From NCBI RefSeq assembly GCF_020386635.1, contig NZ_CP081942.1, positions 186,001 to 250,000 on the forward strand: a stretch of DNA of 64,000 nt, in the 5' to 3' direction. Under the pieces are notes generated by a model, which was given only the letters and a program-made list of their open reading frames with translations, was not told the origin of the DNA and did no database searches. Origin of the DNA: Pseudomonas sp. MM211 (lineage in GTDB: Bacteria > Pseudomonadota > Gammaproteobacteria > Pseudomonadales > Pseudomonadaceae). A program made the position numbers and the translations under genes. Below, in pieces: positions 28,440-37,438 of this stretch (the first letter of the stretch is position 1; each line of letters opens with the position of its first letter).

Positions 28440-29204
28440 TCAAGGCGGTGCAACGGCACCGATGTCACGGCTGGCATCGACCAGCAGTTGGGTGTAGGCG
28501 TGCTCGGCACGGTTCTGCGCCAGCAGGCCGGTGTCGAGGGTTTCCACGATGCGCCCGTGCTGCATCACGGCAACCCGGTCACAGAGGTGGGCGACCACAC
28601 CCAGGTCATGGGTCACCAGCAGGTAGGTCAGCCCCTCCTGCTCGCGCAGATCGGAGAGCAGGTTAAGGATCTCCGCCTGCACCGACACGTCGAGGGCCGA
28701 GGTCGGTTCGTCGAGCAGTAGCACGCGCGGTTCGAGGATCAGCGCCCTGGCGATGGCCACCCGCTGACGCTGGCCACCGGACAACTGGTGGGGGTAGCGA
28801 TAGCGGAAGCTGTCGTTGAGGCCGACCTTGTTGAGGATCGAGGTAACCCGATCCCCGCGATCACCGATGCCGTGCACGCTGAGCGGTTCGCTCAACGCCG
28901 AGTCGATGGTGTGACGCGGGTGCAGCGAGCCGTAGGGATCCTGAAAGACCATCTGCACCTGGCGAAAGTGCGCCAGATCCAGCTTGTGGCGCAGGCCACG
29001 GCCAGCAACGCTCAGATGCCCTTCCCAATGCCGGTACTGACCGGCCAGGCAACGCAGCACCGTGGTCTTGCCCGAGCCGGACTCGCCGACCAGGCCAAAC
29101 GATTCGCCCTCTTCGACGCGCAGGGCGACGTCGTAGAGCACCTGATTGCGCGCCGCACTGACGCCGAAACTGAGATTGAGTGAATCCACTTCGATCATGG
29201 CCAT
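28440..29204 (-). CDS. DppF/OppF-like ABC transporter ATPase
   Basis: Nucleotide-binding subunit, 254 aa. Walker A GESGSGKT, Q-loop in MVFQDPYGSLHPRHT, signature LSGGQRQRVAIARAL, Walker [12 protein letters not shown] and H-loop LVTHDLG are all present. The QDPYxSLxPR motif is typical of peptide/nickel-type importers. It lies 10 bases after the DppD-like gene. The Opp/Dpp C-terminal extension is short, as usual for the F subunit of this type. Works as a heterodimer with the product of 29215-30054. Confidence 0.9.
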   Translation of the reverse strand: MAMIEVDSLNLSFGVSAARNQVLYDVALRVEEGESFGLVGESGSGKTTVLRCLAGQYRHWEGHLSVAGRGLRHKLDLAHFRQVQMVFQDPYGSLHPRHTIDSALSEPLSVHGIGDRGDRVTSILNKVGLNDSFRYRYPHQLSGGQRQRVAIARALILEPRVLLLDEPTSALDVSVQAEILNLLSDLREQEGLTYLLVTHDLGVVAHLCDRVAVMQHGRIVETLDTGLLAQNRAEHAYTQLLVDASRDIGAVAPP

Positions 29205-29214
29205 GGGTGCGTAC

Positions 29215-30054
29215 TCAATGGGTCAGCCAGAGGGGATCGCGCTGCAGATTGGGCAGGCGCGGACGAGGTCGGTCGATGTTCGGCAAAGCGGCCAGCAGGC
29301 CCTGGGTGTAGGGATGCTTGGCGTTGTCCAGGTCGGCGGCGTCGAGTGCCTCGACCACGCGGCCGGCGTACATCACCAGCACCCGGTCGCAGAAACTGCG
29401 CACCATGTTGAGATCGTGGCTGATCAGGATCAGGCCCAGATCACGCTGCCCGACCAGTTCATCGAGCACGCTGAGCACCTGGCGGCGCACCGAGACGTCG
29501 AGCGCCGAGGTGGGCTCGTCGGCGACGATGATTTCCGGGTCGGTGATCACCATCATGGCGATCATGATGCGCTGCGCCATGCCGCCGGAGACTTCGTGCG
29601 GGTAGAGGCCGTAGACCCGTTTGGGATCACGGATATGCACCTTGTCGAGCATGTCCAGCACCCGCTCGCGGGCGTCGGCACGGCTGGCGCGGTGATGCGC
29701 CAGGTAGGCTTCGGCGATCTGTTCGCCGACGCGCACCACCGGGTTCAACGAGTACTTGGGGTCTTGCATGATCATCGAGATGCGCTTGCCGCGAATGGCC
29801 TGAATCTGTTTTTCGCTGGCGCCGAGCAGGTCGACCTCGCCAAGCGTCATGGTCTTCGCGGTGATACGCGCGCTGGCCGGATGCAGGCGCAGCAGGCTGC
29901 GCCCCACGGTGGACTTGCCAGAGCCGGACTCACCGACGATGGCCAGCTTTTCGCGGCCCAGGCTGAAGGACACGTTGCGGATCGCGTCGACCTCCTTGCG
30001 GCCGCTGGTGAAGCGTACGCAGAGGTCGTTTACTTCCAGTTTGATAGCGGACAT
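29215..30054 (-). CDS. DppD/OppD-like ABC transporter ATPase
   Basis: Second nucleotide-binding subunit, 279 aa. Walker [22 protein letters not shown] as the Q-loop segment, signature [14 protein letters not shown] (LSGGQ variant VSGGM), Walker [14 protein letters not shown]-loop ISHDLN. The C-terminal region ([22 protein letters not shown]) is the oligopeptide-transporter extension; the classical iron-sulphur cysteines found in some OppD proteins are not visible. Encoded between the permease (9 bases away) and the DppF-like gene. Confidence 0.9.
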   Translation of the reverse strand: MSAIKLEVNDLCVRFTSGRKEVDAIRNVSFSLGREKLAIVGESGSGKSTVGRSLLRLHPASARITAKTMTLGEVDLLGASEKQIQAIRGKRISMIMQDPKYSLNPVVRVGEQIAEAYLAHHRASRADARERVLDMLDKVHIRDPKRVYGLYPHEVSGGMAQRIMIAMMVITDPEIIVADEPTSALDVSVRRQVLSVLDELVGQRDLGLILISHDLNMVRSFCDRVLVMYAGRVVEALDAADLDNAKHPYTQGLLAALPNIDRPRPRLPNLQRDPLWLTH

Positions 30055-30063
30055 GAGGCCTCC

Positions 30064-30978
30064 TTATTCGCTGCGCGGATCGAGAACGTCGCGCAGACCG
30101 TCCCCCAACAGATTGAACGCCAGGCTGACCAACATGATGGTCGCCCCCGGAACAGCTACCAGCCACCAGCACTCGAGCATGTAGCGGCGCCCGGTGGAAA
30201 TCATCGCGCCCCACTCTGGCAGCGGCGCCTGGGCACCGAGACCGAGGAAGCCCAGCGCGGCGGCGGTGAGAATGATGCTGGCCATGTTCATGGTCAGGCG
30301 GATGATCACCGACGACATGCACATCGGCATGATGTGGCGAAAGATGATGCGTGACGACGAGGCGCCCTGCAGCTGTACCGCGACCACGAAATCGGCGTTG
30401 CGCAGCGACAGGGTTTCCGCCCGGGCCAGGCGCGCGATGGGCGGCCAGGAAGTCAGCGCGATGGCGATGACCGCATGTTCCAGGCCTGGGCCCAGTGCAG
30501 CGATGAAGGCCAGCGCCAGCACCAGGCTGGGGAACGAGATGAAGATGTCGGTGATGCGCATGAACAGCGCATCGACGAAGCCACCGAAGTAGCCGGAAAT
30601 GGTGCCGACCAGCAAGCCGATGGGGCCGACGATGATGGTCACCAGACCGATGATGTACAGGGTGATGCGCGAGCCGTAGACCAGCCGGCTGAACACGTCG
30701 CGGCCGTACTCGTCGGTGCCGAACCAGTGTGCCGCGCTCGGCGCCTTGAGGGCGTTGCTGAGGTTCTGCACGATCGGGTCGTGGGTGGCGATCCACGGCG
30801 CGAAGGCGGCCACCAGGATCAACAGCATGACCACGCTGGAACCCATAAGCGTCATGGGGTTGCGCAGCAGGTGCTGCATCACCCGCACGCTGCTGTGGCA
30901 GAACGCCTGGAACGCCGAGACGGGTGTCTGCTCGCCCGTGCGCTTGATGGATGAAGATGAAGAGATGTTGGCAATCAT
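30064..30978 (-). CDS. DppC-like ABC transporter permease
   Basis: Inner-membrane permease, 304 aa. After a polar N-terminus of about 38 residues comes a first helix (TLMGSSVVMLLILVAAFAPWIA), the OppC hallmark HWFGTDEYGRDVFSRLVYGSRI, then five further helices. The EAA loop is around RAETLSLRNADFVVAVQLQGASSSRIIFRHIMP. The end LLGDGLRDVLDPR is typical. It pairs with the DppB-like permease at 32698 although a binding-protein gene lies between them. Confidence 0.9.
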   Translation of the reverse strand: MIANISSSSSIKRTGEQTPVSAFQAFCHSSVRVMQHLLRNPMTLMGSSVVMLLILVAAFAPWIATHDPIVQNLSNALKAPSAAHWFGTDEYGRDVFSRLVYGSRITLYIIGLVTIIVGPIGLLVGTISGYFGGFVDALFMRITDIFISFPSLVLALAFIAALGPGLEHAVIAIALTSWPPIARLARAETLSLRNADFVVAVQLQGASSSRIIFRHIMPMCMSSVIIRLTMNMASIILTAAALGFLGLGAQAPLPEWGAMISTGRRYMLECWWLVAVPGATIMLVSLAFNLLGDGLRDVLDPRSE

Positions 30979-31036
30979 CGTATGCCTCCGGAACTCGGTT
31001 CGGGTCGATGCCGGGCGCGCTGCCGCGCCCGATCAC

Positions 31037-32647
31037 TCAACGCTGCTTGTACACACCCAGGTAACGCGTCGCCTCGGCGTCGGCACCCTGGAATCCTTTG
31101 ACGTCAGCCGCGCTGACCACCGGATCGGTCATCTGCGAAATCATCATGATCGGCCCCACCAGCTCGTCGTAACGCTGCTGCACGCGGTGATACATGCTCA
31201 GCTTGGCGGCGGCGTCGCGCTCCACGCCGAGTTTGTCGATCAGGCTGTTGAGCTCGTCGTCCTGGAACGCCGCGCGCCAGCCCTGGAAGTTGGCGATACC
31301 GGCGTCATCACGGTTGTCCGGGTTGTAAACGAAGGTGCGCAGGCTGAAGTACGGATGCGGATAACGCTCGGCGCCGCGGGCCACGATGATCTCGAAGTTG
31401 CGCGCACGCATGGCGCCGTACACCTGATTACCGGTACCGGTGACGATGCTCGCCTGGATGCCGGCCTGGGCCAGGGTCGACTGCAGGTTCGAGGCGATGT
31501 TGACGAAGGGCGGCTCGGCCAGGGTGCGGATGGTGGTCTTGAACCCCTGCGGGTGGCCGGCCTCGGCGAGCAGCGCCTTGGCGGCGTCGACGTCCAGCGT
31601 GTAGCCAGGGTCTGGCAGGCGCGCCGTCAGCCCCAGTTGCATGGGCTGCTGGTTGAGCTTGCCGTAATAAGGCATGACCACCTTGTCCAGGCCCTGATAG
31701 TCGATCAGCGAACGCACGGCCTTGCGCACACGGATGTCGTCGAACGGCGCCTGCTTCATGCTCATGGCGACGTAGTACATGGTGCCGCGCTGCAGCGTCT
31801 GGATCTGCATGTTGCCCTTGGCGGCCAGCGCCTGGACGTCGGAGGCGGCCATGCCGTAGCCCATGTCCAGGTCACCGCGCTCGAGCATCAGGCGCAGCGA
31901 TTGCGATTCAGTGATATGGCGGATCAGTACGCGTTTGAGCTTAGTGGCGCCGCCCCAGTAATCGGCGAACGCGGTCATCACCAGGGTGTCGTTGGCACGC
32001 CAGGAACTGAGGGTGAACGGGCCGCTGCCCGCTTCGTTGGTGACCAGCCAGGCAGCGCCCAGATCGCCGTCCTTTTCATGTTCGAGCACGGTCTTGCGAT
32101 CCAGCACCACGGCGCTTGGCGAAGTGGCCAGGGTGTCGATCACCAGCAGCGGGTCGGTCGGCTGAGGCAGCTCGATGACCAGCGTCGAATCGTTCTCGGC
32201 GCGGATCAGTTGCCCAATGTTGTCCAGGGTGTAGCCGTAGGCCTTCCAGGTGGTGGCCAGGCCGAAGTTGAGTTTCAGCACCCGATACAGCGACCAGGCG
32301 ACGTCTTCGGCGGTCAGCGCATTGCCGGAATGGAAGCGCACGTCATCGCGCAGGTGAAAGGTCAGCCGGCGACCGTCTTCGCTGACGTCCCAGCGCTCGG
32401 CCAATTGCGGGATGTGCGCATCGGGGCTGCCGTCCTTGCGCAACACCAGGGTGTCGTACAGGTTGGCGTTGATGCCCGAGGCATCGAGCCCAGGCGCGTT
32501 GGCCGGGTCGATGGAGAACAGATTGGCCATGCTCATGCCGACGATCAGTTGATCGTCCGGAGTCTTGGCCTGGGCGGTCAGCAGCGGAGCGGTACACAGC
32601 AGCGCACCGAGCACGCCGCAAAGCAGCGTGGAGCGAAACGATTTCAT
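31037..32647 (-). CDS. Family 5 extracellular solute-binding protein, second copy
   Basis: Periplasmic binding protein, 536 aa, SBP_bac_5 family (peptide/opine/oligosaccharide). I use ATG 32647 (MKSFRSTLL); the signal peptide ends near LTAQA. The mature protein begins KTPDDQLIVGMSMANLFSIDP, with the family motif LTFHLRDDVRFHSGNALTAEDVAWSL. It is clearly paralogous to the protein from 33801-35414: both share TESQSLRLM, VRKAVRSLIDYQG, NPDNRD and many other blocks throughout. Two binding proteins flanking the DppB-like gene suggest a tandem duplication and specialisation for two related ligands. Confidence 0.88.
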   Translation of the reverse strand: MKSFRSTLLCGVLGALLCTAPLLTAQAKTPDDQLIVGMSMANLFSIDPANAPGLDASGINANLYDTLVLRKDGSPDAHIPQLAERWDVSEDGRRLTFHLRDDVRFHSGNALTAEDVAWSLYRVLKLNFGLATTWKAYGYTLDNIGQLIRAENDSTLVIELPQPTDPLLVIDTLATSPSAVVLDRKTVLEHEKDGDLGAAWLVTNEAGSGPFTLSSWRANDTLVMTAFADYWGGATKLKRVLIRHITESQSLRLMLERGDLDMGYGMAASDVQALAAKGNMQIQTLQRGTMYYVAMSMKQAPFDDIRVRKAVRSLIDYQGLDKVVMPYYGKLNQQPMQLGLTARLPDPGYTLDVDAAKALLAEAGHPQGFKTTIRTLAEPPFVNIASNLQSTLAQAGIQASIVTGTGNQVYGAMRARNFEIIVARGAERYPHPYFSLRTFVYNPDNRDDAGIANFQGWRAAFQDDELNSLIDKLGVERDAAAKLSMYHRVQQRYDELVGPIMMISQMTDPVVSAADVKGFQGADAEATRYLGVYKQR

Positions 32648-32697
32648 GCGGATGTCCCTATTGTAATTATTGAAGGGCTGCAATCGATTGGGTCGGG

Positions 32698-33735
32698 TCA
32701 GCGGGTGCGCGGGTCGAACACCTTGTACAGCGCATCGCTGAGCAGATTGAGACCGACGAAGATGAAGCCGATCACCAGCACGCAGCCCATCACCGCGTTC
32801 ATGTCACCGAGCAGCAGGCTGCTGGTCAGGTACTGGCCGAAACCAGGCCAGGCGAACACCGTCTCGATCAGCACCGCACCTTCGAGCAACGAGCCATAGG
32901 CCAGCGCCACCACGGTGAGCAGTTGCACGAGGATGTTGCGGAACGCATGGCCCCAGATCACCTTGCGCCGCGACAGGCCCTTGACCCGAGCGGTGAGGAT
33001 GTACTCCTGGGAAAGCTGCTCGAGCATAAAGCTGCGGGTCATCCGGCTGATGTAGGCCACCGAGTTGAGGCCCAGGATCAGTGCCGGCAGGAGGATGTGC
33101 TTGAGGGCACTGGAGAAGGCATCCCAGTCGCCGGCAAGGGCGCTGTCGATCAGCAGCATGCCGGTCACCGAGGGCACCATGCCGTCGTAGGCCAAGTCGA
33201 TGCGCCCGGCGCCGCCCGCCCAGCCGAGCCAGGCGTAGAACACCAGCAGCCCCATCATGCCCAGCCAGAAGATCGGCGTGGAGTAGCCGAACAGGGTCAC
33301 CACACGTGCCAGGTGATCACCGACACGGCCCTGGTTGGCCGCCGCGAAGACGCCCAGCGGCAGGCCGAGCACCACACCGAAGATGATCGCCAGCGTGGCC
33401 AGCTCGATGGTCGCCGGGAACACCCGGGCGATGTCCTCGATGACCGGGTGACCGGTGAGCAGCGCATTACCGAAATTGCCCTGGGCCAGGTCGCGCAGGT
33501 AGTAGCCGAACTGCACCAGCAGCGGCCGATCCAGGCCCATGGCCTGATAAACCTGGTCGTAGGTGGAACTGTCGGCATCCGGGCCGACCACCGCCAGCAC
33601 AGGATCGAGTGGCATCACGCGGCCGATGAAGAAAGTCATCGCCAGCAAGCCCAGCAAGGTCATCAGCACCGCACCGAAACGGCGTGAAGTACCGCCCATC
33701 CGCGTGCCGAAGAAAGACGCAGTTGAAGCAAACAT
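32698..33735 (-). CDS. DppB-like ABC transporter permease
   Basis: Inner-membrane permease, 345 aa. Helix 1 near residues 22-42, the DppB block QVYQAMGLDRPLLVQFGYYLRDLAQGNFG, further helices, and the EAA loop SQEYILTARVKGLSRRKVIWGHAFRN. The C-terminus has EGAVLIETVFAWPGFGQYL, the conserved B-subunit ending. Placed between the two binding-protein genes; partner of the DppC-like protein. Confidence 0.9.
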   Translation of the reverse strand: MFASTASFFGTRMGGTSRRFGAVLMTLLGLLAMTFFIGRVMPLDPVLAVVGPDADSSTYDQVYQAMGLDRPLLVQFGYYLRDLAQGNFGNALLTGHPVIEDIARVFPATIELATLAIIFGVVLGLPLGVFAAANQGRVGDHLARVVTLFGYSTPIFWLGMMGLLVFYAWLGWAGGAGRIDLAYDGMVPSVTGMLLIDSALAGDWDAFSSALKHILLPALILGLNSVAYISRMTRSFMLEQLSQEYILTARVKGLSRRKVIWGHAFRNILVQLLTVVALAYGSLLEGAVLIETVFAWPGFGQYLTSSLLLGDMNAVMGCVLVIGFIFVGLNLLSDALYKVFDPRTR

Positions 33736-33800
33736 AACAGGCTCCCGATTGATCGCAGCTCGTTCGTCTAAGCAGGGGCGACGCTACGCCGCCCGGCGGC

Positions 33801-35414
33801 TCAACGATCCTTGTGCACATCCTTGTAGCGCGTGGTCGCCGCGCTGTGACCGATGTAGCCGACGACGTCGTGGTAGATCACCACCGTGTCGGTCATCTGC
33901 GAGATCGGCATGATGGCGCCGACCTGCTCGTCGTAGAGGTTTTGAAACTGGTGGTACAGATCCATTTGGGTCTGCTTGTCCGGCTCTACCTCGGCCTTTT
34001 CGATCAGCGCATTGAGCTCGGGGCTGTAGAACGAGGTACGCCAGCCCTGGAAGTTGCTCAGCTTGGCTTCGTCACGGTTGTCCGGGTTGTAAACCAGGGT
34101 ACGCAGGCTGGAATGCGGGTGACGTTCAGCGCCGCCACCGCCGCGGCCGACGATGATGTCGAAGGTGCGCTCACGCATGGAGCCGTACACCTGAGTGCCG
34201 GTGCCGGTGACGATGCGCGCCTTGATGCCGGCCTGGGCCAGGGTCGATTGCACGCTGGAGGCGATGTTGATGAACGGTGGTTCCGCAAGTACACGGATAG
34301 TGGTCTGGAAACCGTCCGGGTAGCCGGCTTCGGCCAGCAGTTTCTTGGCTTCCTCGACGTTCAGGCGATAGCCAGGATCATCCAGACGCGCGGGCAGGCC
34401 GAGCGGCATCGGGCGCTGGTTGATGGTGCCGTAATGCGGCATCACCACATCGTTGATGCCCTGATAATCGATCAGCGAGCGCACCGCCTTGCGCACGCGG
34501 GCGTCGGCGAACATCGGCTGCTTGGTGCTCAGCGCCACGTAGTAGAGAGTGCCGCGCTGCACGGTCTGGGTCTTGACCTTGTCCGAGCTGCTCAGGGCCG
34601 TGATGTCCGGTGCGGACATGCCGCGGGCGATATCCAGGTCACCCCGCTCGACCATCAGGCGCAGCGACTGCGACTCGGTCATGTTGCGCATCACCACGCG
34701 CTTGAGCTTGGCCGGGCCACCCCAGTATTCCTCGAAGCGGGTCATCAGAATCACGTCGTTGGCGCGCCAGGCGTTGAGCACGAACGGCCCACTGCCCGCC
34801 GCATTGGTAGTCAGCCAGGCACCGCCCATGTCGCCATTCTTGTCGTGCTTGAGCACCTCTTTCTTGTCGAGGATGAACGCACTGGGCGAGGTGGCCAGGG
34901 TATTGAGCACCAGCATCGGATCGGTTGGGCGAGCCAGCTCGACCACTACGGTGTGGTCATCGGGGGCGCGGATCTGCTGCTCGACGTTATCGGCAGTGAA
35001 GCCGTAGGCCTTCCAGGTCGACGCCAGCGCCAGGTTGAGCTTGAGCACACGCTGCAGCGACCAGATCACGTCCTGGGCGGTCAACTCGTTGCCGGAGTGG
35101 AACTTGACGCCGCTGCGCAGGTGGAAGGTCAGCGTCTTGTGGTCATCGCTGATTTCCCAGCGCTCGGCCAGGGCCGGTACCAGGTTGTCCGGTGCGGCGG
35201 CGTCCTGCACCAGCAGCATGTCGTACAGGTTGGCGTTGACTTCGGACACGTCCAGGCCAGTAGCGGCAGCCGGATCGAGGGACAGCAGGTTGATCATGCT
35301 CATACCGACGATGAGCTGATCGGCAGGGGTTTTGGCCTGCACCGTGGTCACGGAGCCCAGAGCCAGGGTAGCGGCCAGCAGGCCCGCTACCAGATGCGGA
35401 ATTGGTTTGATCAT
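33801..35414 (-). CDS. Family 5 extracellular solute-binding protein, first copy
   Basis: Periplasmic binding protein, 537 aa. Signal peptide MIKPIPHLVAGLLAATLALG and cleavage near TVQA; mature start KTPADQLIVGMSMINLLSLDP. LTFHLRSGVKFHSGNELTAQDVIWSLQRV is the SBP_bac_5 signature. A glycine run GRGGGG near residue 440 marks a small insertion relative to the second copy, which reads ARGAE there. Located directly after the dehydratase gene, it is the first transport gene of the operon. Confidence 0.88.
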   Translation of the reverse strand: MIKPIPHLVAGLLAATLALGSVTTVQAKTPADQLIVGMSMINLLSLDPAAATGLDVSEVNANLYDMLLVQDAAAPDNLVPALAERWEISDDHKTLTFHLRSGVKFHSGNELTAQDVIWSLQRVLKLNLALASTWKAYGFTADNVEQQIRAPDDHTVVVELARPTDPMLVLNTLATSPSAFILDKKEVLKHDKNGDMGGAWLTTNAAGSGPFVLNAWRANDVILMTRFEEYWGGPAKLKRVVMRNMTESQSLRLMVERGDLDIARGMSAPDITALSSSDKVKTQTVQRGTLYYVALSTKQPMFADARVRKAVRSLIDYQGINDVVMPHYGTINQRPMPLGLPARLDDPGYRLNVEEAKKLLAEAGYPDGFQTTIRVLAEPPFINIASSVQSTLAQAGIKARIVTGTGTQVYGSMRERTFDIIVGRGGGGAERHPHSSLRTLVYNPDNRDEAKLSNFQGWRTSFYSPELNALIEKAEVEPDKQTQMDLYHQFQNLYDEQVGAIMPISQMTDTVVIYHDVVGYIGHSAATTRYKDVHKDR

Positions 35415-35483
35415 GAGATAGCCTTCTTATAGTTATTCGACTCTCAGAAACAGCGCAGCCGCGTACGGCTGCGCGCCGGTGCA

Positions 35484-36638
35484 TCAGTACCGGTTGACGG
35501 TGTTCGTCTCGATGTAGGCGAAGTTGATGTCCTCGCCCAGGCCCGGACGATCCGGCAGGTGCACGTAGCCCTCGCTGTCCATCGGGTCGACGATGCTGTT
35601 CAGATAGGCAGGCACGTCGTCGTAGTTGAGGAACGGGTGCAGCAGGCCGCGCTCGTACCAGTCACAGTTCTTGATCGCGCCGACCACTGCCAGGTTGGCG
35701 GCGCCGTTGCCGTGAATCTCGCAATGCATGCCATAGGATTCGGCCAGGTGCGCAACCTTCAGGCACGGCGCAATACCACCGACCCCGGCCACGCCGGCGC
35801 GCAGGATGTCACAGGCGCCCTGCCCGACCCAACTGGCACGGCTCATGTACTTGCCACCGAGGGATTCCGGGCCGAGCACCGGGATGTCGAGATTGGCCGC
35901 CAGCCAGGCATAGGACTCGGCAGACTCTTCCATCATCGGTTCTTCGAACCAGGCGAAGTTGAGTTTCTCCAGCTCGCGACCGATGTACAGGGCGTCGGTG
36001 CGGCTGTACCAGTGATAGCCGTCGAGCATCAGGGCGATATCCGGGCCGACCGCTTCGCGCACCGCAGCGCAGGCACGCACGTCCATCTTCGGGTCCGGCG
36101 CGAAGGAGATCGGCGGCATCCAGGTATGCAGCTTGATCGCCTTGTAGCCGCGGGCGACCAGTTGCTCGGCAAAGCGGCCGTACTCTTCCGGCGTAGACAG
36201 ACCGCCCGGCAGGTCATCGCCGCACATGGTCGAACCGTAGGCCAGCACCTTGTCGCGATAGCCGCCAATCAGCTTGTGAACCGGCTGCTTGAACTTGCGC
36301 CCTGCCCAATCCCACAACGCCTGCTCGACGAGCGCCAGCGCGCGGTCGGTCAACTGACTGGCGCTGCCGCGCTGCCAGTGGGCGAGGTCTTGCCAGATCT
36401 TCTCGCGATCCATGACGTTCTGCCCGATCAGCACCTTGCGCACGAAGCTGTCGATGATGTGCGGACGAATCAGTTCGGGAGCGCCGAAGGCATAACCTTC
36501 GGTGCCGTCTTCAGTGGCGATGCGCAGCAACGCCATTTTGGCCAGGGATTCTTCGCCTGGGTGGGCATGACCGGCAGCGTCGACGCTGCGGCGAGTGGGA
36601 TAGGTGAAAACCTCGACATTGACCTGAGTGATCTTCAT
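35484..36638 (-). CDS. Mandelate racemase/muconate lactonizing enzyme family protein, probable sugar-acid dehydratase
   Basis: Enolase-superfamily enzyme, 384 aa from ATG 36638 (MKITQVNVEVFTYPTRRS). The N-terminal capping domain is followed by a barrel with the expected residues: Lys169 in KAIKLH, metal ligands Asp206 (MLDGYHWY), Glu232 (FEEP) and Glu258 (GPES), and His309 (EIHGNG). The sequence Lys-Leu-His at the second strand, in place of Lys-x-Lys, is a clue to a dehydratase subgroup but I cannot name the substrate. With a KdgM-type porin and an FCD regulator, an aldonate or aldarate is likely. First gene of the operon; the longer frame to 36725 crosses the operator and is rejected. Confidence 0.82.
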   Translation of the reverse strand: MKITQVNVEVFTYPTRRSVDAAGHAHPGEESLAKMALLRIATEDGTEGYAFGAPELIRPHIIDSFVRKVLIGQNVMDREKIWQDLAHWQRGSASQLTDRALALVEQALWDWAGRKFKQPVHKLIGGYRDKVLAYGSTMCGDDLPGGLSTPEEYGRFAEQLVARGYKAIKLHTWMPPISFAPDPKMDVRACAAVREAVGPDIALMLDGYHWYSRTDALYIGRELEKLNFAWFEEPMMEESAESYAWLAANLDIPVLGPESLGGKYMSRASWVGQGACDILRAGVAGVGGIAPCLKVAHLAESYGMHCEIHGNGAANLAVVGAIKNCDWYERGLLHPFLNYDDVPAYLNSIVDPMDSEGYVHLPDRPGLGEDINFAYIETNTVNRY

Positions 36639-36681
36639 TGAACGCGCCTTGGATCTTGTGATTATTTGAGTGGCCCGATGT

Positions 36682-36696
36682 ATGTTGTCATACAGC
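36682..36696. promoter_or_regulatory. Operator 1 of the sugar-acid operon (GntR/FCD type)
   Basis: ATGTTGTCATACAGC with the inverted core TGT-CAT-ACA, a typical FCD-regulator half-site arrangement. It lies 44 bases upstream of the dehydratase start and just downstream of the predicted start point near 36700, where a bound repressor would block transcription. It is almost identical to the site at 36982. Confidence 0.65.
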
Positions 36697-36706
36697 GAAT
36701 GAGCCG

Positions 36707-36735
36707 ATAATTGCGCCAATCCCAAACGCTGTCAA
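36707..36735 (-). promoter_or_regulatory. Sigma-70 promoter of the sugar-acid transport operon
   Basis: On the minus strand TTGACA (36735-36730), 17 bases, AATTAT (36712-36707). The consensus -35 and ideal spacing make this the best promoter candidate for the eight-gene operon. Operator 1 begins about four bases after the expected start point. Confidence 0.6.
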
Positions 36736-36802
36736 GAACCTGTAAAGAAGAAAATTACCGCTCACAATCATGCGAAATGGCCATCACGGAAACAGAGCCC
36801 CA

Positions 36803-36870
36803 TTGATATAAAAAATATAAAATACAATAAATTCAATAATTTAATTACCTATAACCCTGAATAAAAAGCG
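36803..36870. other. AT-rich tract upstream of the operon promoter
   Basis: In a gene-free region of 429 bases (36639-37067) this tract is almost pure A/T (TATAAAAAATATAAAATACA and more), in strong contrast to the GC-rich surroundings. It could be a curved or UP-like element, or a binding region for a nucleoid protein such as MvaT. The rest of the region holds the promoter, two operators and the small-gene terminator. Confidence 0.5.
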
Positions 36871-36981
36871 GCTACTGGCAAGTATCCTGCAACGCCTGCC
36901 TGCCAACATTTTTTTGTAAAAGCGGGCTTTCCATCGAAAAAGCAAAGCTGAGGAAGTCCGCCGAAAAAGGACAACCTAGAC

Positions 36982-36996
36982 ATGTTGTCGTACAGC
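36982..36996. promoter_or_regulatory. Operator 2 of the sugar-acid operon
   Basis: ATGTTGTCGTACAGC differs from operator 1 by one base and keeps the TGT-N3-ACA inverted core. It starts exactly 300 bp from operator 1, with the AT-rich tract between, an arrangement that would allow repression by looping. It could also serve an unseen rightward transcript. Confidence 0.6.
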
Positions 36997-37024
36997 AAGG
37001 ACTCACATGCTGGGAATCGCAGGC

Positions 37025-37051
37025 ACAAAAAAACCGCGCAGAGCGCGGTTT
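37025..37051 (-). terminator. Rho-independent terminator of the Pmp3-type gene
   Basis: On the minus strand AAACCGCGC-TCT-GCGCGGTTT followed by a T-run (complement of the A's at 37027-37033). It begins about 17 bases beyond the stop of the gene at 37068 and insulates the sugar-acid operon from it. Confidence 0.88.
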
Positions 37052-37067
37052 CTGGTGCAGCCTGGAA

Positions 37068-37226
37068 TCAGCGTTTGGCGATGATATACACCGCGTGAAT
37101 GATACCCGGGAAATAGCCGCACAGCGTCAGCAGGATGTTCAGCCAGAAGGCACCGCCGAAGCCGACCTGCAGGAAAACGCCGAGAGGCGGAAGAAGAATG
37201 GCGATCAGAATGCGGATCAGATCCAT
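37068..37226 (-). CDS. YqaE/Pmp3-family small membrane protein
   Basis: A 52-aa peptide from ATG 37226: MDLIRILIAILLPPLGVFLQ, GGAFWLNILLTLCGYFPGIIHAVYIIAKR. Two membrane helices with the PPLGVFLQ and LLTLCGYFPGIIHA signatures define the Pmp3/YqaE (UPF0057) family, stress-induced hydrophobic proteins thought to affect membrane potential. A 15-residue upstream extension in the same frame lacks family similarity. Single gene with its own terminator. Confidence 0.93.
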   Translation of the reverse strand: MDLIRILIAILLPPLGVFLQVGFGGAFWLNILLTLCGYFPGIIHAVYIIAKR

Positions 37227-37438
37227 GGTGTACGTCCTATTAGAAGTTGGCCCGGCTGGGCGATACCCCACAATCGACTGGCGCCATCGGCATCCGGTTC
37301 AAGGAAAATCACATTGCCATCAATCCCGTGCAATGCCCTGCCGCGCCTCCTTGAGCAGGTATCACGTAGCAACCAAGAGGCAGCTATAGTGTTCTGACTT
37401 GCCAACACCCCCTTCCACTCCTAATCAAGGGAATCCTC

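Noticed and set aside
36639-36725. 29-residue N-terminal extension of the dehydratase
   Set aside because: It has no family similarity and would be encoded across the promoter and operator; ATG 36638 gives a normal enolase-superfamily start.
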